A stretch of 64,000 bases of DNA from Ursus arctos. Its lineage: Eukaryota > Chordata > Mammalia > Carnivora > Ursidae. Of the stretch, positions 1 through 11,700 are shown one piece after another. The notes below the pieces were generated by a model, which saw only the letters and a list, made by a program, of their open reading frames with translations, did no database searches and had not been told where the DNA came from. The stretch lies in the NCBI RefSeq assembly GCF_023065955.2, contig NW_026622786.1, positions 41,712,938 through 41,776,937 on the forward strand, given 5' to 3'. A program made the translations under genes and the position numbers. How positions within the stretch are numbered: the stretch's first letter is position 1; each line of letters begins with the position of its first letter.

Positions 1-123
1 TCCACGCTCAGCATGGAGTCTGTTTGAGAGTCTCTCTCCCTCTCCCTCTGTCCCTCCTCCTCTTCCTCCTCTCTCTCTCAAATAAATAAACCTTAAGAAA
101 AAAAACAAAAACAAAAACAAAAC
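1..123 (+). mobile_element. CAN-SINE (SINEC), 3' part cut by window edge
   Basis: This is the 3' half of a tRNA-Lys-derived carnivore SINE. Visible parts are the CT-rich body, the AATAAATAAA motif and an A-rich tail that has become (CAAAA)n. The tRNA-like head lies outside the window. Confidence 0.85.
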
Positions 124-1530
124 CCCTTGTTTATCCAATTCAGAAGAACTCTGTAGAATTCTTCATTATGTGGAGCTGAAACCTACCACCATTGGACTTA
201 ATTCTACATTCACTACATGATAGCTCTTCAAATGTTTGAGGGCAGTTCTTATGTTTCCTGTGAGTCCTGTCTTCCCATGTTCCTTCAGCCATCATCCTGA
301 TGCATGGTTTCCAGGTCCCCCATGCTGATCATACATCTCTTACTGTGCATCAGTCTCTCTTTATTCATGTTAATAGTTGACACCATGATACATCATGTGC
401 AATTTGGCCAATATTAAATAAGGAATGACTACTGCTTCCCTCATTCAAGACATGATCATCTTCCTAATGCAACAACGAATAGAGTTGGTTTTCTAGGTGA
501 CCATATTTTGATTTACACTGAAGTTACTGACATCTTCTAAATAATTTGTAGATGAGCTTCTTAGTCATATGTCCTCAATCTAACAGTTGCACAATTTATT
601 TAGTGAAAAAAATTAATTTAGATTTACTTTCATCAAACTTTATCTTAGTATATCTTTCCTATATTTTCATATTCATTCTTTCACACAATATATTCCTACT
701 ACTTATCTAATGCTAATTCAGTAAGTATCAAATACCTATTCTGAGGTCATTGATAAAATTTGAACAGTTTAAAGCCAGTGGAAGAATTTTGTCACTATTT
801 CCCCTAGGCTCAACTTAATACATTAATCATTACTTTGGGTTTAGCCCATCAAATAGTTACACATCTATCTAATTGAACAACCAGCTCAAATTTCTCCACC
901 ATGTCTATAAGAATGTAGTGAGAAATACAGCATTTCACTATTCTAATTTTTAATAAAAGAGAGCATAAATGTAACCCAGAAATCAGCTGTTTTTAGTGGA
1001 CCCACACTGGTTCCTAGTGATCACAAGAAGCATCCTTTTAATAACACATTCTAAAAATTCTCCTGAATTAATCTCATCAGTCTTACATCTGCAAAATCTC
1101 TCTTTGCCTTTTTGAAAATCAAAACCATGTTTGTTCATTGCCATTCTATCTGCTCTAGTTCTTCCAAAACTACTCAAAGAAAATCAAAATTATGAGGGTT
1201 TTCCAGTTTCTTTTGCTGGTTGTTCCAGAATGCTAAGGCCTGATTCATCAAGGCAAAAGAAGCAAAAGTTACTTAACCAACTTCTTCACTCTTCCTGAAA
1301 ATCTGTTTTCTCTCTCTAATGTACACTTTATATTCAGTCCAAAGTTTGCTTTCCTTGACAAAAATGTTAAAAACAAAAAGATAGTTGAGAAATTCTGTTT
1401 TCTATAACACCCACAAGAATTATACCTCAGTAGATGAATATTTACCAAAAAAAATGAGTGGGGGGCAGGACTTCCTAAGCATGGCACCAAAGGCAGAAAT
1501 CATAGAGCAAATTTCATACTTAAAAATCAA
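124..1530. other. no recognisable feature
   Basis: AT-rich unique-looking sequence. Short open frames here have no recognisable domain, no codon pattern and no supporting signals. I see no repeat family that I can name. Confidence 0.5.
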
Positions 1531-1859
1531 AACCTCTGTACATAATAAAATGCCATATAAACAAATTTTTCAAGAAAATGACAAACTGTCAAAATGTTTG
1601 CAAATTACTATCTTCAAAAATATTTCATGTTTATATATAAAAAGTTTTTACAATTCAGCCAGAAAATAGACATATTAACAATAGAAAACCATATAAAATG
1701 TATGAAAAAGAAATTGAAGGAAAGAAAGAAGTAGCCAATAAACCTATACAAAGGTGTTCATCCTTATTAGTAATCAACAAAATTGAAATTTAAGTAAAAT
1801 ATTTTATATTTAACAAATTAGGAAAGCATTTAGTTTTGTTAAATACAAAATACTTTAAC

Positions 1860-2088
1860 ATTCTTTTTTAAATTTTTAAAATGATTTTATTTATTTATTT
1901 TGAGAGAGAGAGAGCGTGTGAGTGGGGAAAGGGGCAGAAGGGGAAGGAGAGGGAGAGGGAGATAGAATCTGAAGCAGATTCCATGCTGAGGGCAGTGCCC
2001 CATGGGCTCAATCCCATGACTGCAAGATCATGACCTGAGCCAAAAGCAAGAGTCAGACACTTAACTGACTGAGCCACCCAGGAGCCCG
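1860..2088 (-). mobile_element. CAN-SINE (SINEC), antisense
   Basis: Reads as the reverse complement of a SINEC: T-rich tail, TTTTATTTATTTATTTTGAGAGAGAG, purine-rich body, and GAGCCACCCAGG at the 5' end of the element. The flanks share AAAATACTT (1847-1855 and 2089-2097), a likely decayed target-site duplication. It forms an inverted pair with the SINE 36 bp downstream. Confidence 0.9.
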
Positions 2089-2123
2089 AAAATACTTCCA
2101 CTTTCTTAAAAGTATAAGATCTA

Positions 2124-2312
2124 GGGGTGCCTGGGTGGCTCAGTCAGTTAAGCATCTGCCTTCAGGTCAGGTCATGATCTCAGGGTCCTGGGATCGAGTC
2201 CCACATAGGGCTCCCTGCTCAGTGGTGAGTCTGCTTCTCCCTCTCCGTCTGTTATCTCTCTCACTCTCACTCTCTTTCAAATAAATAAAAATCTTTAAAA
2301 AAAAAAAAGTCA
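2124..2312 (+). mobile_element. CAN-SINE (SINEC)
   Basis: Complete element from GGGGTGCCTGGGTGGCTCAG to its A tail. The target-site duplication AAGATCTA is visible at 2116-2123 and 2313-2320. The generic head (CAGTCAGTTAAGCATCTGCC) places it outside the TTATGGGATCGAGCC-bearing young subfamily. Confidence 0.93.
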
Positions 2313-2387
2313 AAGATCTAGAAACATTGACACTTTCATGTATATTGCTATACATTGGAACTCTAAGAAGTAATTTAATATCTATCC

Positions 2388-2500
2388 AAAGTCTTATACT
2401 AAGTGTTTTACAAGCATTATCTTATTTAATATGCCTTCAAACATTCAGTTCTCTTGTAGCTAACATTTATTTTATGAACCCAGACATCTGGGCACCAAAA
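2388..2500 (-). repeat. MIR-like fragment, antisense
   Basis: The phrase AAGTGTTTTACAAGCATTAT followed by CTTATTTAATATGCC resembles the reversed MIR core. It is short and diverged, so assignment is tentative. Confidence 0.4.
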
Positions 2501-2639
2501 GACACTAAAATGACAGGGTTACTTTGTCATACACTTCTGGTTATAACCACTTCATTAACCAGGTCAATTCTCATACCTATTAGGAAACAAAACTTTCAAA
2601 CCATCAGCAACGCAAGGCAAACATTCTTTATGCTCTTGG

Positions 2640-3035
2640 TTTAGCCAAAAAAGACTTCCAACATGTGTCTTGACAGTTATAGCACTCCTATGACATCCAA
2701 ACTAGTATCAACCTTATATTTTGAATAGAGGCACATTAATCACTTGTATCTGTTTGCTCAGATTGTCATTTAATATAATCTCAAAATGGTTGGTTCTTCT
2801 ATGATCTTCTCATTTTTAATCTTAATTATAATTTCAACAGTATATGTCAACTCTACAGTAGATTTCCACCTATGTACTTTATATATATCTCTTCTTTCCT
2901 CTTTAGCAAATCACTCTTTTATAACATAATGTGATATTGTGATTTATAATAAATAAATATATAAATATAGTCTTTGTCTATGTTTCTGGCATAGAACTCC
3001 TAAAACTCTTGGAGTGATAATATCTTTATTATTCC
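2640..3035. other. no recognisable feature
   Basis: AT-rich sequence with TATATA and AATAAATAAATATATAAATATA runs near 2880-2970. No gene or named repeat is seen. Confidence 0.5.
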
Positions 3036-3665
3036 AAGACATAATAAAAGTGTCTTTTATCATGTTAATGAGGTGACTTTAGGGAGGGCAGAGGGGCTGG
3101 AAATTGAGTTCAATCACTAATGGCCAATGATTTCATCAATCATGCCTACATAATGAAACCTCACAAAAATCCAAAAGGAGAGGGTTCAGAGACCTTCCAT
3201 GTTGGTGAATACATGGAGATTTGGGGAGAGTGGTATGCTCCGAGAAGACACGGAAGCTCTTCACCCTTTCCCCATACCTTGCCCTATGCATCTCTTCCAC
3301 TGATGTTCTTGAGTTATATGCTTTAATAATAAACCTGTAATCTTGTAAATTAAATGCTCCCCTGAGTTCTGCAAGCCACTCTAGCAAATTAATTTAACCC
3401 AAGTGTTGGGCAAGTTGTCACTGGAATCCAATTTATATCCATTCAGTCAGAAGAATAAGTGACAACCCGAACTTGTGACTGGTGTCTGAAGTTGGGGGTT
3501 AAGGAACAGTTTTGTGTGACTGAGCCCTTAATCTGTGGATGAGACACCATTTTCAGGTAGACAATGAATATCAGAATTGAGTTGAATTGTCAGACACCAA
3601 GTTGGTGTCCAAGAATTGTTTGGTGGTGTGGGAAAACCAACCTCTCACATTAGAATTGGGTACAA
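3036..3665 (+). mobile_element. ancient LTR-like element, family not named
   Basis: A coherent mammalian interspersed repeat runs from the AATGAGGTGAC region through CCTTGCCCTATGCATCTCTTCC and TTTAATAATAAACC (a polyadenylation signal in a typical LTR R-region setting) to repeated GGTGTCCAAGAATTG-like blocks. I recognise the pattern as a solo LTR-type repeat but cannot name the family. There is no coding content. Confidence 0.5.
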
Positions 3666-4270
3666 AAACATTAGATTCCTTATTTTAACTTCCATCTTAC
3701 TACGTATCATTTTCTCCTATTTGTCACCCTGGGTTATAATATCAAATCATCTTGTATATTAAATTAACTACACTTTTAGATATATCAGACACATAACTAT
3801 TTTTATGACTTTCTTACCAATTAGATTCTTAGATGAATTATTACAAACAACCCAAACAAGCCATCTGATAGTTTTACATGGATGGCTTTCTCCCTCCTGT
3901 TCCATATACATCTTGCTTGAATTGCTCTTAATCAGAATGGAGGAAATCATTCAAGAAAGAAAATTGAAAGAAAAATATCCCAAGGAGACAGACAAAAGTC
4001 ACAAGTCAAGGTACAAGTGAGTAGAAATTTTCATGGCTTAAAGTTCAAATAAGTAAAGAAACTCTGTAGCATTGGAATAATTGACTAAGGGTAAAATGTT
4101 ATATACAGAAGACTAATTCAGACCTTCCAAAGAAGAGGTGACAACTAGTTCTACATGAAACATAAACCAGATCACAGACATAAGGAATAGGGGGAATATT
4201 CTGTTACCATCCCAAGATGGAAATAATAGTTGTAGTAGCTTCTAGCTTTTTACTGAAAAAAAATCTTATT
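3666..4270. other. no recognisable feature
   Basis: AT-rich sequence. Open frames at 3768-3950 and 3805-4020 overlap on opposite strands and show no domain, so I do not call a gene. Confidence 0.5.
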
Positions 4271-4284
4271 AGAACAGCTATCTG

Positions 4285-4487
4285 GGAGCGCCTGGGTGGC
4301 ACAACGGTTGGGCATCTGCCTTCGGCTCAGGGCGTGATCCTGGCGTTATGGGATCGAGCCCCACATCAGGCTTCTCCGCTATGAGCCTGCTTCTTCCTCT
4401 CCCACTCCCCCTGCTTGTGTTCCCTCTCTCGCTGGCTGTCTCTATCTCTGTCGAATACATAAATTAAAAAATCTTTAAAAAAAAAAA
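4285..4487 (+). mobile_element. young CAN-SINE, arctoid-type subfamily
   Basis: Carries the variant body GGCGTTATGGGATCGAGCC, CGCTATGAGCCTGC and CTCTCTCGCTGGCTG. A perfect 14-bp target-site duplication AGAACAGCTATCTG flanks it at 4271-4284 and 4488-4501, which implies a recent insertion. The tail is ATCTTT(A)12. Confidence 0.97.
4297..4361 (+). promoter_or_regulatory. RNA polymerase III A and B boxes of SINE
   Basis: Internal promoter inherited from the tRNA ancestor. The A box TGGCACAACGG is at 4297-4307 and the B box GATCGAGCCC is at 4352-4361, fitting TRGYNNARNGG-like and GWTCRANNCC patterns. Whether it is active cannot be told from sequence. Confidence 0.7.
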
Positions 4488-4509
4488 AGAACAGCTATCT
4501 GACATACAT

Positions 4510-4738
4510 CAGAGAAGCAAAAACTAGCACTCTACAATATTTCACAAGACACTTTTACATCAGTATTCCAGGTTATACTCTCAAAAACCAGGCAAGGCAC
4601 ATATTATTATCTTGCAGATAGGAGAACTTTCCTAAAGTTGTTAGGTTGCTAAGGGTAGTATGTGCTAAAGCTAGAACTCTCACTCAAGCCTAGCTAACTA
4701 AATCCTATGCTCATGCTATCATATTACCATGCCAGACT
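4510..4738 (-). repeat. MIR, antisense
   Basis: Degenerate reversed MIR: AGGCAAGGCACATATTATTA, then TCTTGCAGATAGGAGAAC, then the reversed tRNA-like part near GCTAGAACTCTCACTCAAGCC. It has lost many bases against the consensus I remember. Confidence 0.5.
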
Positions 4739-5930
4739 GCCTCCTAAGAGAAATCAATATTGATAAATTGATAAATGTTAAAAAGAAAAAACAGTCTCAA
4801 GTGTCTCACCAGTCATCTCTCCCATACAATTCATCAGTAATAGGTGACACAAAAAATGTAATCAGTCAGAATGAAAAATAGACTCAAACGATCAATGGGT
4901 AGATTTTGGATATATGATGTGTTTTTGTTTTTTATGAAATGAACAAGTTCTTTTGGCAAGAAAATTAACTCACCATTACTTTTCCTGCTGAAGGTTCTAA
5001 CAGTCATCAATAATATTGGTGTCTTTAAATAACCTGCACTAACTTTATTGTGAATGAGTCTTTACCATGGACTGAATCTATTGTCCACACAATAGACACA
5101 CTTTTGTTTGCATACCTAAAGTATAACCAAGATATCACATTGAGTATAACCATGAAAAAATATAATTGAATGTTTACGTTCATGCTCATTCATGAAATAA
5201 TTAAATATTGTTTATACCAGAGTTAAATGAAATTGATTTTAAAACTAGTAACCTAATTAGTTCTGCACTAATTTTGTACAAGGGCTACACTGTTTCATTG
5301 GACTGTTGAGTTTTTAAGTCCAAAAGAAATGAACTTTTGTGTTTCAGGGATGGGCTAGACTAAAACTGGTTTCATAGCAAAATTTGGCAGGCAGTTTATT
5401 CTGTCTCGTTTATAACACCCCAGAGCACTTGGCAGAGAGAGAATTCTGACCCAGAGCTGAAAGGGAAGTTGAAAATGAAGACATCTGGTCTCCCTTAGCC
5501 TGGCTGGGCAGCAGAAGACAGCCACACTCTGCTTTGTAGCACTTGCCTTGTCCTACCAGCATGTTCTGAGATTTTCATCAGAGCCCCAGCTCTCTGGAAC
5601 CTAAATTCAAAACTCTAAATCTTTGTGGAGAACCCCAGCTTCAAACAAAATTCTAACACTGTTTCACTGAAGAGAAGCTGGTTCTAATCTAGTACATCTC
5701 ACAAACAACATTCCTTTTATGTGGTGCTGATGAAGTGCCAAATTCTGTTACTTCTGAGGGCTGTTTTTGCAATATACAAAACCAGATTTTGTGGTAGAAG
5801 AAAGGCTCCTTTTATTTTTGCCATCATTTAGGATATTTTGCCTTAACTAAATTTCTTAAAATTCTTCATTTCTGTAACAGCTTTCTGGCCACTCTACTAT
5901 ATCTACCTCCAACATGATATAGAGAAAAAA
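4739..5930. other. no recognisable feature
   Basis: No repeat signature or long frame. 5340-5700 is less AT-rich than its surroundings and free of recognisable transposons. Nothing in it indicates function directly. Confidence 0.5.
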
Positions 5931-6090
5931 CATTGAACTAAGAATCCAGAGTACTGGATTCTGATACCTCTTTTTCCACTGAGTAGCTGTGCAACCTTGG
6001 AAGTCACTTAACCTCTCTGTGCCTCTTTATCTTTCAGTGCAAAATGAGAAATCAGACTAGATCCATGGCTTTCAAGCTATTATCCTTAGA
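5931..6090 (+). repeat. MIR
   Basis: Clear MIR core: GAGTAGCTGTGCAACCTTGG, AAGTCACTTAACCTCTCTGT and GCCTCTTTATCTTTCAGTGC. This is the core and 3' part of a tRNA-derived mammalian-wide SINE. Confidence 0.85.
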
Positions 6091-6420
6091 CTAGAGACCA
6101 GGGCTCTGGTAACAGCAAAGGATTATCTGCCAAAAAGCAGAAAAGAAAAACAAGAAAGCAGAAGGAAAAGAAGGAGAGGCATGATGAGGACAAGGTGAAA
6201 GGAAATTATTCCACCTAAGAGAACTATCTGTTGCTTTTATTGTTTTTTGTAAATTGAGGCTCTTCATGAAATTCTATGTAAGATTGTATTTGAACATTGT
6301 GTGTCAACTATATTTCAATTTAAAAAAAAGATTTTGTTTGAGACCATAAAAGGTAGTTCTGCTGAAAGAAGTAGAAATAATCTCTGAGATTCTTTACAGC
6401 TCTACAGTTCTGCTAATGAT
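6091..6420. other. unassigned; possible L1 3' terminus at 6285-6335
   Basis: GTGTCAACTATATTTCAATT followed by an A run resembles the extreme 3' end of an L1. The rest is an A/G-rich stretch with no named feature. Confidence 0.3.
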
Positions 6421-6645
6421 CATGATAGCTACCTTTAGCTAGCATTCATTTAGTGTCTCCTATATGACAGGCACTGGGCCAGGTTTTCACCCATTATTTT
6501 ATTTAATCTTCATGCCGAGATACATTATATTATATATAGTTCCATTTTCCTTTCCCATGGCTTACAGCTTGTTGGGTAAGAAGCCAAGATTTAACCATGA
6601 TCTGTCAGGTTCAAAGCCCACATCTTTTCTATTTTCCCTATAGGA
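6421..6645 (-). repeat. MIR, antisense
   Basis: Reversed MIR order: CATTTAGTGTCTCCTATATG, ACAGGCACTGGGCCAGG, TTTAATCTTCATGCC, then GATTTAACC with a GGTTCAAAGCCC-like anticodon-arm remnant. Confidence 0.7.
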
Positions 6646-6707
6646 CTCCATAATTGAAGTTAAATTAAAATTATCTTTAAGGGAATTACTTAAAATATTA
6701 GCAGGAG

Positions 6708-7212
6708 GGTAACAAGCAGAATAATGTTTCCCCAAAGATGTCCACATCCTAATCCACAGAACTTGTGAATGGGACTTCAGCAGATGTGATTAAGGGACTT
6801 GAGATGGGAAGATGATCCTAGATTATCAAGGTGGGTCCAAAAATCACAAGCGTTCTTATAAGGAAGGGGGGGGCAGTGGGGAGAAGAGTCAGAGAAGGAA
6901 ATATGATGAAAGCAGAGAACCAGAATAATGCACCATGAGAAAGACTCTACCAGCCATTGCTGGCTTTGAAGAAGGAGCAATGGTGCCAGGAGCCAAGAAT
7001 GTGGGCAGCCTCTAGAAGCTGGAAAAGATAAGGAAACAGATACTCCCCCCAGAGCTTCCAGAAAGAATGTAGCCTTGCCAACACCTTGATTTTAGCTCCA
7101 CAACATAATTTTGGACTTCTAACCTCCAGAACTATAAGAGAATCAATTTTTATTGTTTAAGCCACTAAATTCCAAGGAATTTTTTACAATAGCAATAGGA
7201 AACAAACACACA
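6708..7212 (+). mobile_element. MaLR LTR (MLT1/MST type)
   Basis: Solo LTR of the ERVL-MaLR class. Landmarks in order: AGAATAATG...CCCCAAAGATGTCCACATCC, GCAGATGTGATTAAGG, GGATCCTAGATTATCAAGG-like block, CTCTAGAAGCTGGAAAAG, CTTGCCAACACCTTGATTTT, GGACTTCTAACCTCCAGAAC, and the terminal TTTAAGCCACTAAATT...GCAATAGGAAACAAACACA. Non-coding; no internal retroviral sequence is adjacent. Confidence 0.85.
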
Positions 7213-8985
7213 AGGTACTACTGAGTGTTTGTCTGTAATTTTCTTTAAAGCATTTCAGCATAGACAGGGTGGTATCACATCATTAGTTCAGTTACAAGCC
7301 AGATACAATAAGAAGCTCTAATTAGGAATTTGTACTCCAGAGGAGACCAGCTAGCTTTACCCCTTTAAGGTCATACTCCACGGGTGGGTATTACAAGTGT
7401 TCCCATTTCCAGCTTTGGGATCATCAACAGATGTTTTATTAGATAGCATACTTCATGTCAAAAATAAAATATTATAGGTGAAATCCATGGTTTGTCTGTT
7501 AGCAAAGTAAGTATTAGAAATACATCCTCATTTGATAAATTTAAAGGATTCAAGAGATGCGGTTTGGTTAAAATATTTTGAAAACATTTACCACTCTTAA
7601 ATGAGCAGAGTATAAGAATCCGGTGAGATCGTTAGCTTCAACCTTCAGGATAGTGCCTGTAGCTTGATCTCTAGGTGGTCCTGGGTCCAGTTATGAGAGG
7701 ATTTTTGATTGCTTAATATAAACCATAAGAGAAGCAGCATCTTGCTTCTAAAATGCCTTGTGTCCTTCTTGAGAGAGCCATTCTTCCAAGATGGTGTCAG
7801 AGCATAACAATGATCAGAAACCTGAGATTTCTTCAGCACAGGATCTATGACGTATTTTGTGCCTGTTGGCTAATAAATGTTTGTTTACCAAATGTCTATT
7901 TTTGTGGCCCAGTTGGTCTAAGACGTATTTTACCGCAATGTTAGCAAGGCTGGAGGGAGGGAGTTCATCCTCACCCACCTGAAAATTTTAAATGGCTATC
8001 ATTAATTACCAAAGAAACCTAAAAACAGGGTGTAATTAAATGATCCCAGTTTGCAATAGTAGTCAATTTATAGGAGTTACACATATTTAGAAAACATAAA
8101 ACTCAGCCTTCCTGTTCATTAGCAGCAGTAAAGACATGTTCTTTTATTAATGAGATCTGCAGTGGTAACTGTGAAAGGCTATTGTTTATTTCCAGCAGAA
8201 ACATTTCTATGCTTTCTTTCATTAAATTATATTTGAGGTGCTTCCGTGGAAGATAAATGACATAGATCTTCATGATAGACTACACTCCTCTGAAAGCATT
8301 CTTCAAGCTATCACCATGACTGTTTGAGATATGACCTTTTGTTATAGGCAGCAGGGAGGCCATCAGCCTTTGTCCAATGTTCTCAGTGGAAAATTTGTGT
8401 CCAGTTTACAAGCATGAAATCAAAATACCAAAAAAATTTGTCAAGAAGCCTGCAGGAGGGCTAAAGAAAAAGAAGCAGCTAAGAGCTAAGATATTAGGAA
8501 ATTTCGCATATGTGAAGATCTGCCAAATTTCAAAAGAATCTCTCGATCAACCTGATTCATGCACTACTGGAAAAAATGGTCAGAAAGCAAACCCAAGCAG
8601 GGTGAAATATATGTGACAAAGCTTTCACTTGCGTGAAGGTATACTGACATCTCTAAGGAAGGGCTGAAGGTACATAATAGAGGACATGATAAATCCAATT
8701 TTTCACACACAAATGAAAACCACCCTAACAAATGTTTCATTGCAACATGCTGTTTCAATTCTCTATTCTCTGCAATATTTTGAGAGGAAGTTTCCAGGCA
8801 AAATGCCTCATGATGGCTACCAATAGGCCATATGGAAATGATGAGCAAAATGTCTGTGTTTGCTTCCATACGCATGAACCAGTCTAAATGATTTGATTAA
8901 CTTTACCAGACTTCTCAGTCAAAAAGAGAAACTGTGGAGTCAGTTGCTTGTTTGTTTTACCTCATAGAAGGTTAGGCTAGAAAGA
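7213..8985. other. repeat-poor interval, no gene recognised
   Basis: No recognisable transposon over about 1.8 kb. The frames at 8377-8616 (lysine-rich) and 8564-8875 (opposite strand) show no domain or homologue I can recall. The repeat-free block 8100-8300 contains CTTTTATTAATGAGATC and may be under constraint, but I cannot test that. Confidence 0.45.
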
Positions 8986-9085
8986 ATCTTAAAACCCATC
9001 TATTCTGGCCCTTTTATTTCACAAAGTCATCAACTGCCCAAGGTCACAAAGCCAGTTAGTGCTGAAATGTAGAAATTGCTCTATA
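8985..9085 (-). repeat. MIR-like fragment, antisense
   Basis: ACTGCCCAAGGTCACAAAGC followed by CAGTTAGTGCTGAAATG is the reversed MIR core. Only about 100 bp survive. Confidence 0.5.
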
Positions 9086-9279
9086 CTGTCGTTATTCTAT
9101 CATAGCTTTTTGACATATTTGTATTATTTGGATATTTTTCTTTTATTAATTTACATACAACTGATAGCAGTTTAAATAAGACTTCTTTCTTACTTTGTTG
9201 ACACTTCAAATAAACATAAATAGTATTTTCATCGTCGAGATATCCTTTTGCTTGTATTCAAATACTACGTGCAACCTGC

Positions 9280-9575
9280 TCTTTCCCGCTTGCCTGCCTT
9301 TGCCTATGATTCTCCGTCTGCCTGGAATGTCATTGACCTAGTTCTCCACCTAGCCTACTTCCTTCCCCACAAAGACCCAGGTCACTGGTCAGTTCCTCTC
9401 TGAAGCCTTCCCACAGTGCCCCAGGAAGAATCATCCAACCGTGTTCCCTCTACACCGTTTTGTGCTCTGCACATCCTCCCATAGGGCTCCTCCTGCATAT
9501 TTTAAACATCTTTTTGCATCTACATCTCCCACTAAATCACAGACTCCTTAAAGTCTGGTATTGCTATAATAACAA
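9280..9575 (+). mobile_element. L2 LINE 3' fragment
   Basis: Follows the L2 3' order: CTGCCTGGAATGTCATTGAC, CAGTTCCTCTCTGAAGCC, TTCCCACAGTGCCCC, then a TTTAAACATC...CAGACTCCTTAAAGTCTGG region equivalent to the usual GACTGTGAGCTCCTTGAGG. Heavily diverged. Confidence 0.65.
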
Positions 9576-9689
9576 ATAAAATTCATTTATTGTTCAATGT
9601 GTGAGAAAGGAAATAAGATTTAGATCCTCCCCCAGAAAAGCTAATAGTCTAGTAGAGACATGTAAACAGCCACAAACACTTTAGACCAC

Positions 9690-10122
9690 TAGGCTGGCCA
9701 TCACTTTTAAAAACAGAAAATAATAAGTTTTGGTGAGGATGTGGAAATTTTGGAACTTTCATATATCACCAGTGGGAATGCAAAATGGTGCAGCCACTGC
9801 AGAAATCAGTTTGTAGTTCTCAAAAAAATTAAATGTAGAATTGCCCTACGATCCAGCAATTCCACTTCTAGGCATATATCCAAAAGAACTGAAAACAGGT
9901 ATTCAGGCAAAAACTTGTACACAAATATTCATAGCAGCACTATTTACAATCACCAAAAGATGGAAACACCCAAATGTCAATCAACTGATGAACGGATCAA
10001 CAAAATGTGATAATATTCACACAAAGGCATATTATCCAGTCATAAAAAGAAATTAAGTACTGATATGTACTACAACATGGAACAACCTTGAAAGCACTAA
10101 AATAAGTGAGAAAAGCCAGACA
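9690..10122 (+). mobile_element. old L1 ORF2 C-terminal fragment
   Basis: One frame preserves CRIALRSSN-like and another MPYDPAIPLLGIYPKEL (from 9841), the typical L1 ORF2 C-terminus. TTTACAATCACCAAAAGATGG and CAACTGATGAACGGATC follow. Frameshifts separate these frames. The AAAATGTGATAATATTC junction near 10003-10019 is the site where other copies in this window carry microsatellites. Confidence 0.9.
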
Positions 10123-10129
10123 GCCTTCT

Positions 10130-10390
10130 ATAATAAAGAATATTAATATTTATTGAGCACTTATTATGTGTCAGGTATTAAGCTAACTGCTTTACATGTA
10201 TGATCTCACTGAATGCTCCAAACATCTCAATGAAATAAGAAATATGATTAAATCCAGCTGATTAATGGGTAAGTTTGGGCTAAGAAACATTAGATAACCT
10301 GCCCAAAAGCCCTACTAGAATAGAGAGAAGCCAGAATTTAAACGAGATCTGTCTGCTCTTGAATGCTAGCTTTTAACTATTAGGGTTTTT
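10130..10390 (-). repeat. MIR, antisense
   Basis: Good reversed MIR: TTTATTGAGCACTTATTATG, TGTCAGGTATTAAGCTAACT, GCTTTACATGTATGATCTC, then ACCTGCCCAAAAGCC and a degenerate tRNA-like end. Confidence 0.8.
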
Positions 10391-10578
10391 TAAATAACTG
10401 ACTTAATGAAAAACACTGACTAATTGTTATCTATGCTTCACTTAACAGAAAGATAAATCTTTTAAGATTAAATAGCATACTGCTAGGTATAGAGCATAAG
10501 CTAAATAAAGGTTAGTCCCCTTCTTCCCATATGGGAAATACTTGTTTAAGTGCCATTTTCTTTAAAAAGTTAAACCCC

Positions 10579-10773
10579 TGGGGGCGCCTGGGTGGCTCAG
10601 TCGTTAAGCGTCTGCCGTTGGCTCAGGGCCTGATCCCAGCGTCCTGGGATCGAGCCCAGCATTGGGCTCCTCTGCTGGGAGCCTGCTTCTTCCTCTCCCA
10701 CTACCCTTGCTTGTGTTCCCCCTCTCGCTGGCGCTCTCTCTGTGTCAAATAAATAAATAAAATCTTAAAAAAA
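10579..10773 (+). mobile_element. young CAN-SINE
   Basis: Full element flanked by a perfect 15-bp target-site duplication AAAAAGTTAAACCCC (10564-10578 and 10774-10788). Its head has TCGTTAAGCGTCTGCC and its body CTCTCGCTGGCGCTC, close to the young subfamily. The middle keeps GTCCTGGGATCGAGCCC, so it looks intermediate between the two types. Confidence 0.97.
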
Positions 10774-10789
10774 AAAAAGTTAAACCCCG

Positions 10790-11334
10790 AACTATTGAAA
10801 AGGTTATTGCCTGATGAATGTAACAATGGGGGTAAAAACAAAATTATGATGGAAATAACCATCTTACAGCAACTCTCACTAAGCCATCTGGAAGATATAT
10901 TATTACTAAACTACTTAATCACTGTAAAAATTTTCTTATAAATGGGGTAGTTTTATGACCACAGTTATTTGAAATTTTACTGTGTGTATGCTGGGGTAGC
11001 AAAGGAAGATCAAATCAGCATAATTGTCTTGCTAGATGGCATGCATCTACTTGCTTCTAAAAAGGACTTCAAAATGTTGTATTATCCAGCTACCTGTTTC
11101 TTAGTGATTTACTGTTTGAGGGTAACCATGTGGATAGGAGATGAGATGAGGAATGCATTTGCACTGGAAGTTGACCCCCTGTAAGGAATCAAAGCTTGAA
11201 TAGGAAAGGTCTAAATTATAGGCACAATAAAAAATTATATCTGCTTCTTAAAAGGAATGCACCTGTTGCATTGTTACAGATCAAATCTTTAATATATTCC
11301 ATACTGATGTTCCTTGAGGATTGCCTTAGAAAAA
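10790..11334. other. no recognisable feature
   Basis: AT-rich sequence. The frame at 10969-11184 (71 codons) has no recognisable domain. Confidence 0.5.
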
Positions 11335-11700
11335 TTTTTTAAAACTTTTCTATTTGAGTATAATTGATACACAATGTTACATTAGTTTTAAGTGTACAAC
11401 ATAGTGATTCAACATGTCTATACGTTATGCTATGCTCTCCACAAATGTACCTACCATCTGTCACCATATATCACTATCACAATACCATTGACTATATTCC
11501 CTATGCTGTACCTTTCATCACCAAGACTAATTTCTTCCGTAACTGGAAGCCTATTATCTCCCACTCCCCTTTGTCCCCCTCTCTATCCCCTTTCTCTCTG
11601 GCAACCATCAATTTGTTCTATGTATTTATAGGTCTGATTCTGCTTTTTGTTTGTTTGTTTATTCATCTGTTTTGTTTCTTGGATCTCACGTTGTCTTGGA
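11335..11700 (-). mobile_element. old L1 3' UTR fragment, antisense
   Basis: GAGTATAATTGATACACAATG, AGTGTACAACATAGTGATTC, ACCATTGACTATATTCCC, CTCTGGCAACCATCAATTTG and (GTTT)n are the reversed L1M-type 3' region. Apparent open frames here (79-115 codons) are by-products of this non-coding repeat. Confidence 0.8.

Larger units (their letters stand above)
1530..2388 (+). mobile_element. old L1 ORF2 fragment hosting two SINEs
   Basis: The stretch around 1690-1800 (GCCAATAAACCTATACAAAG, then a TTAGTAATCAAC motif) and the stretch after 2320 (ACACTTTCATGTATATTGCT) follow the order of the C-terminal part of L1 ORF2. Divergence is high and the frame is destroyed. SINEs at 1860-2088 and 2124-2312 interrupt it. 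Family placement rests on motif order only. Confidence 0.45.

Noticed and set aside
3036..3665. Possible protein-coding exon (68- and 83-codon overlapping frames)
   Set aside because: The sequence reads as an old LTR-type repeat with a polyadenylation signal; frames lie on both strands with no domain.
4285..4487. tRNA gene candidates at SINE heads
   Set aside because: The tRNA-like heads are fused to the SINE body and tail and do not form a complete cloverleaf with an anticodon stem.
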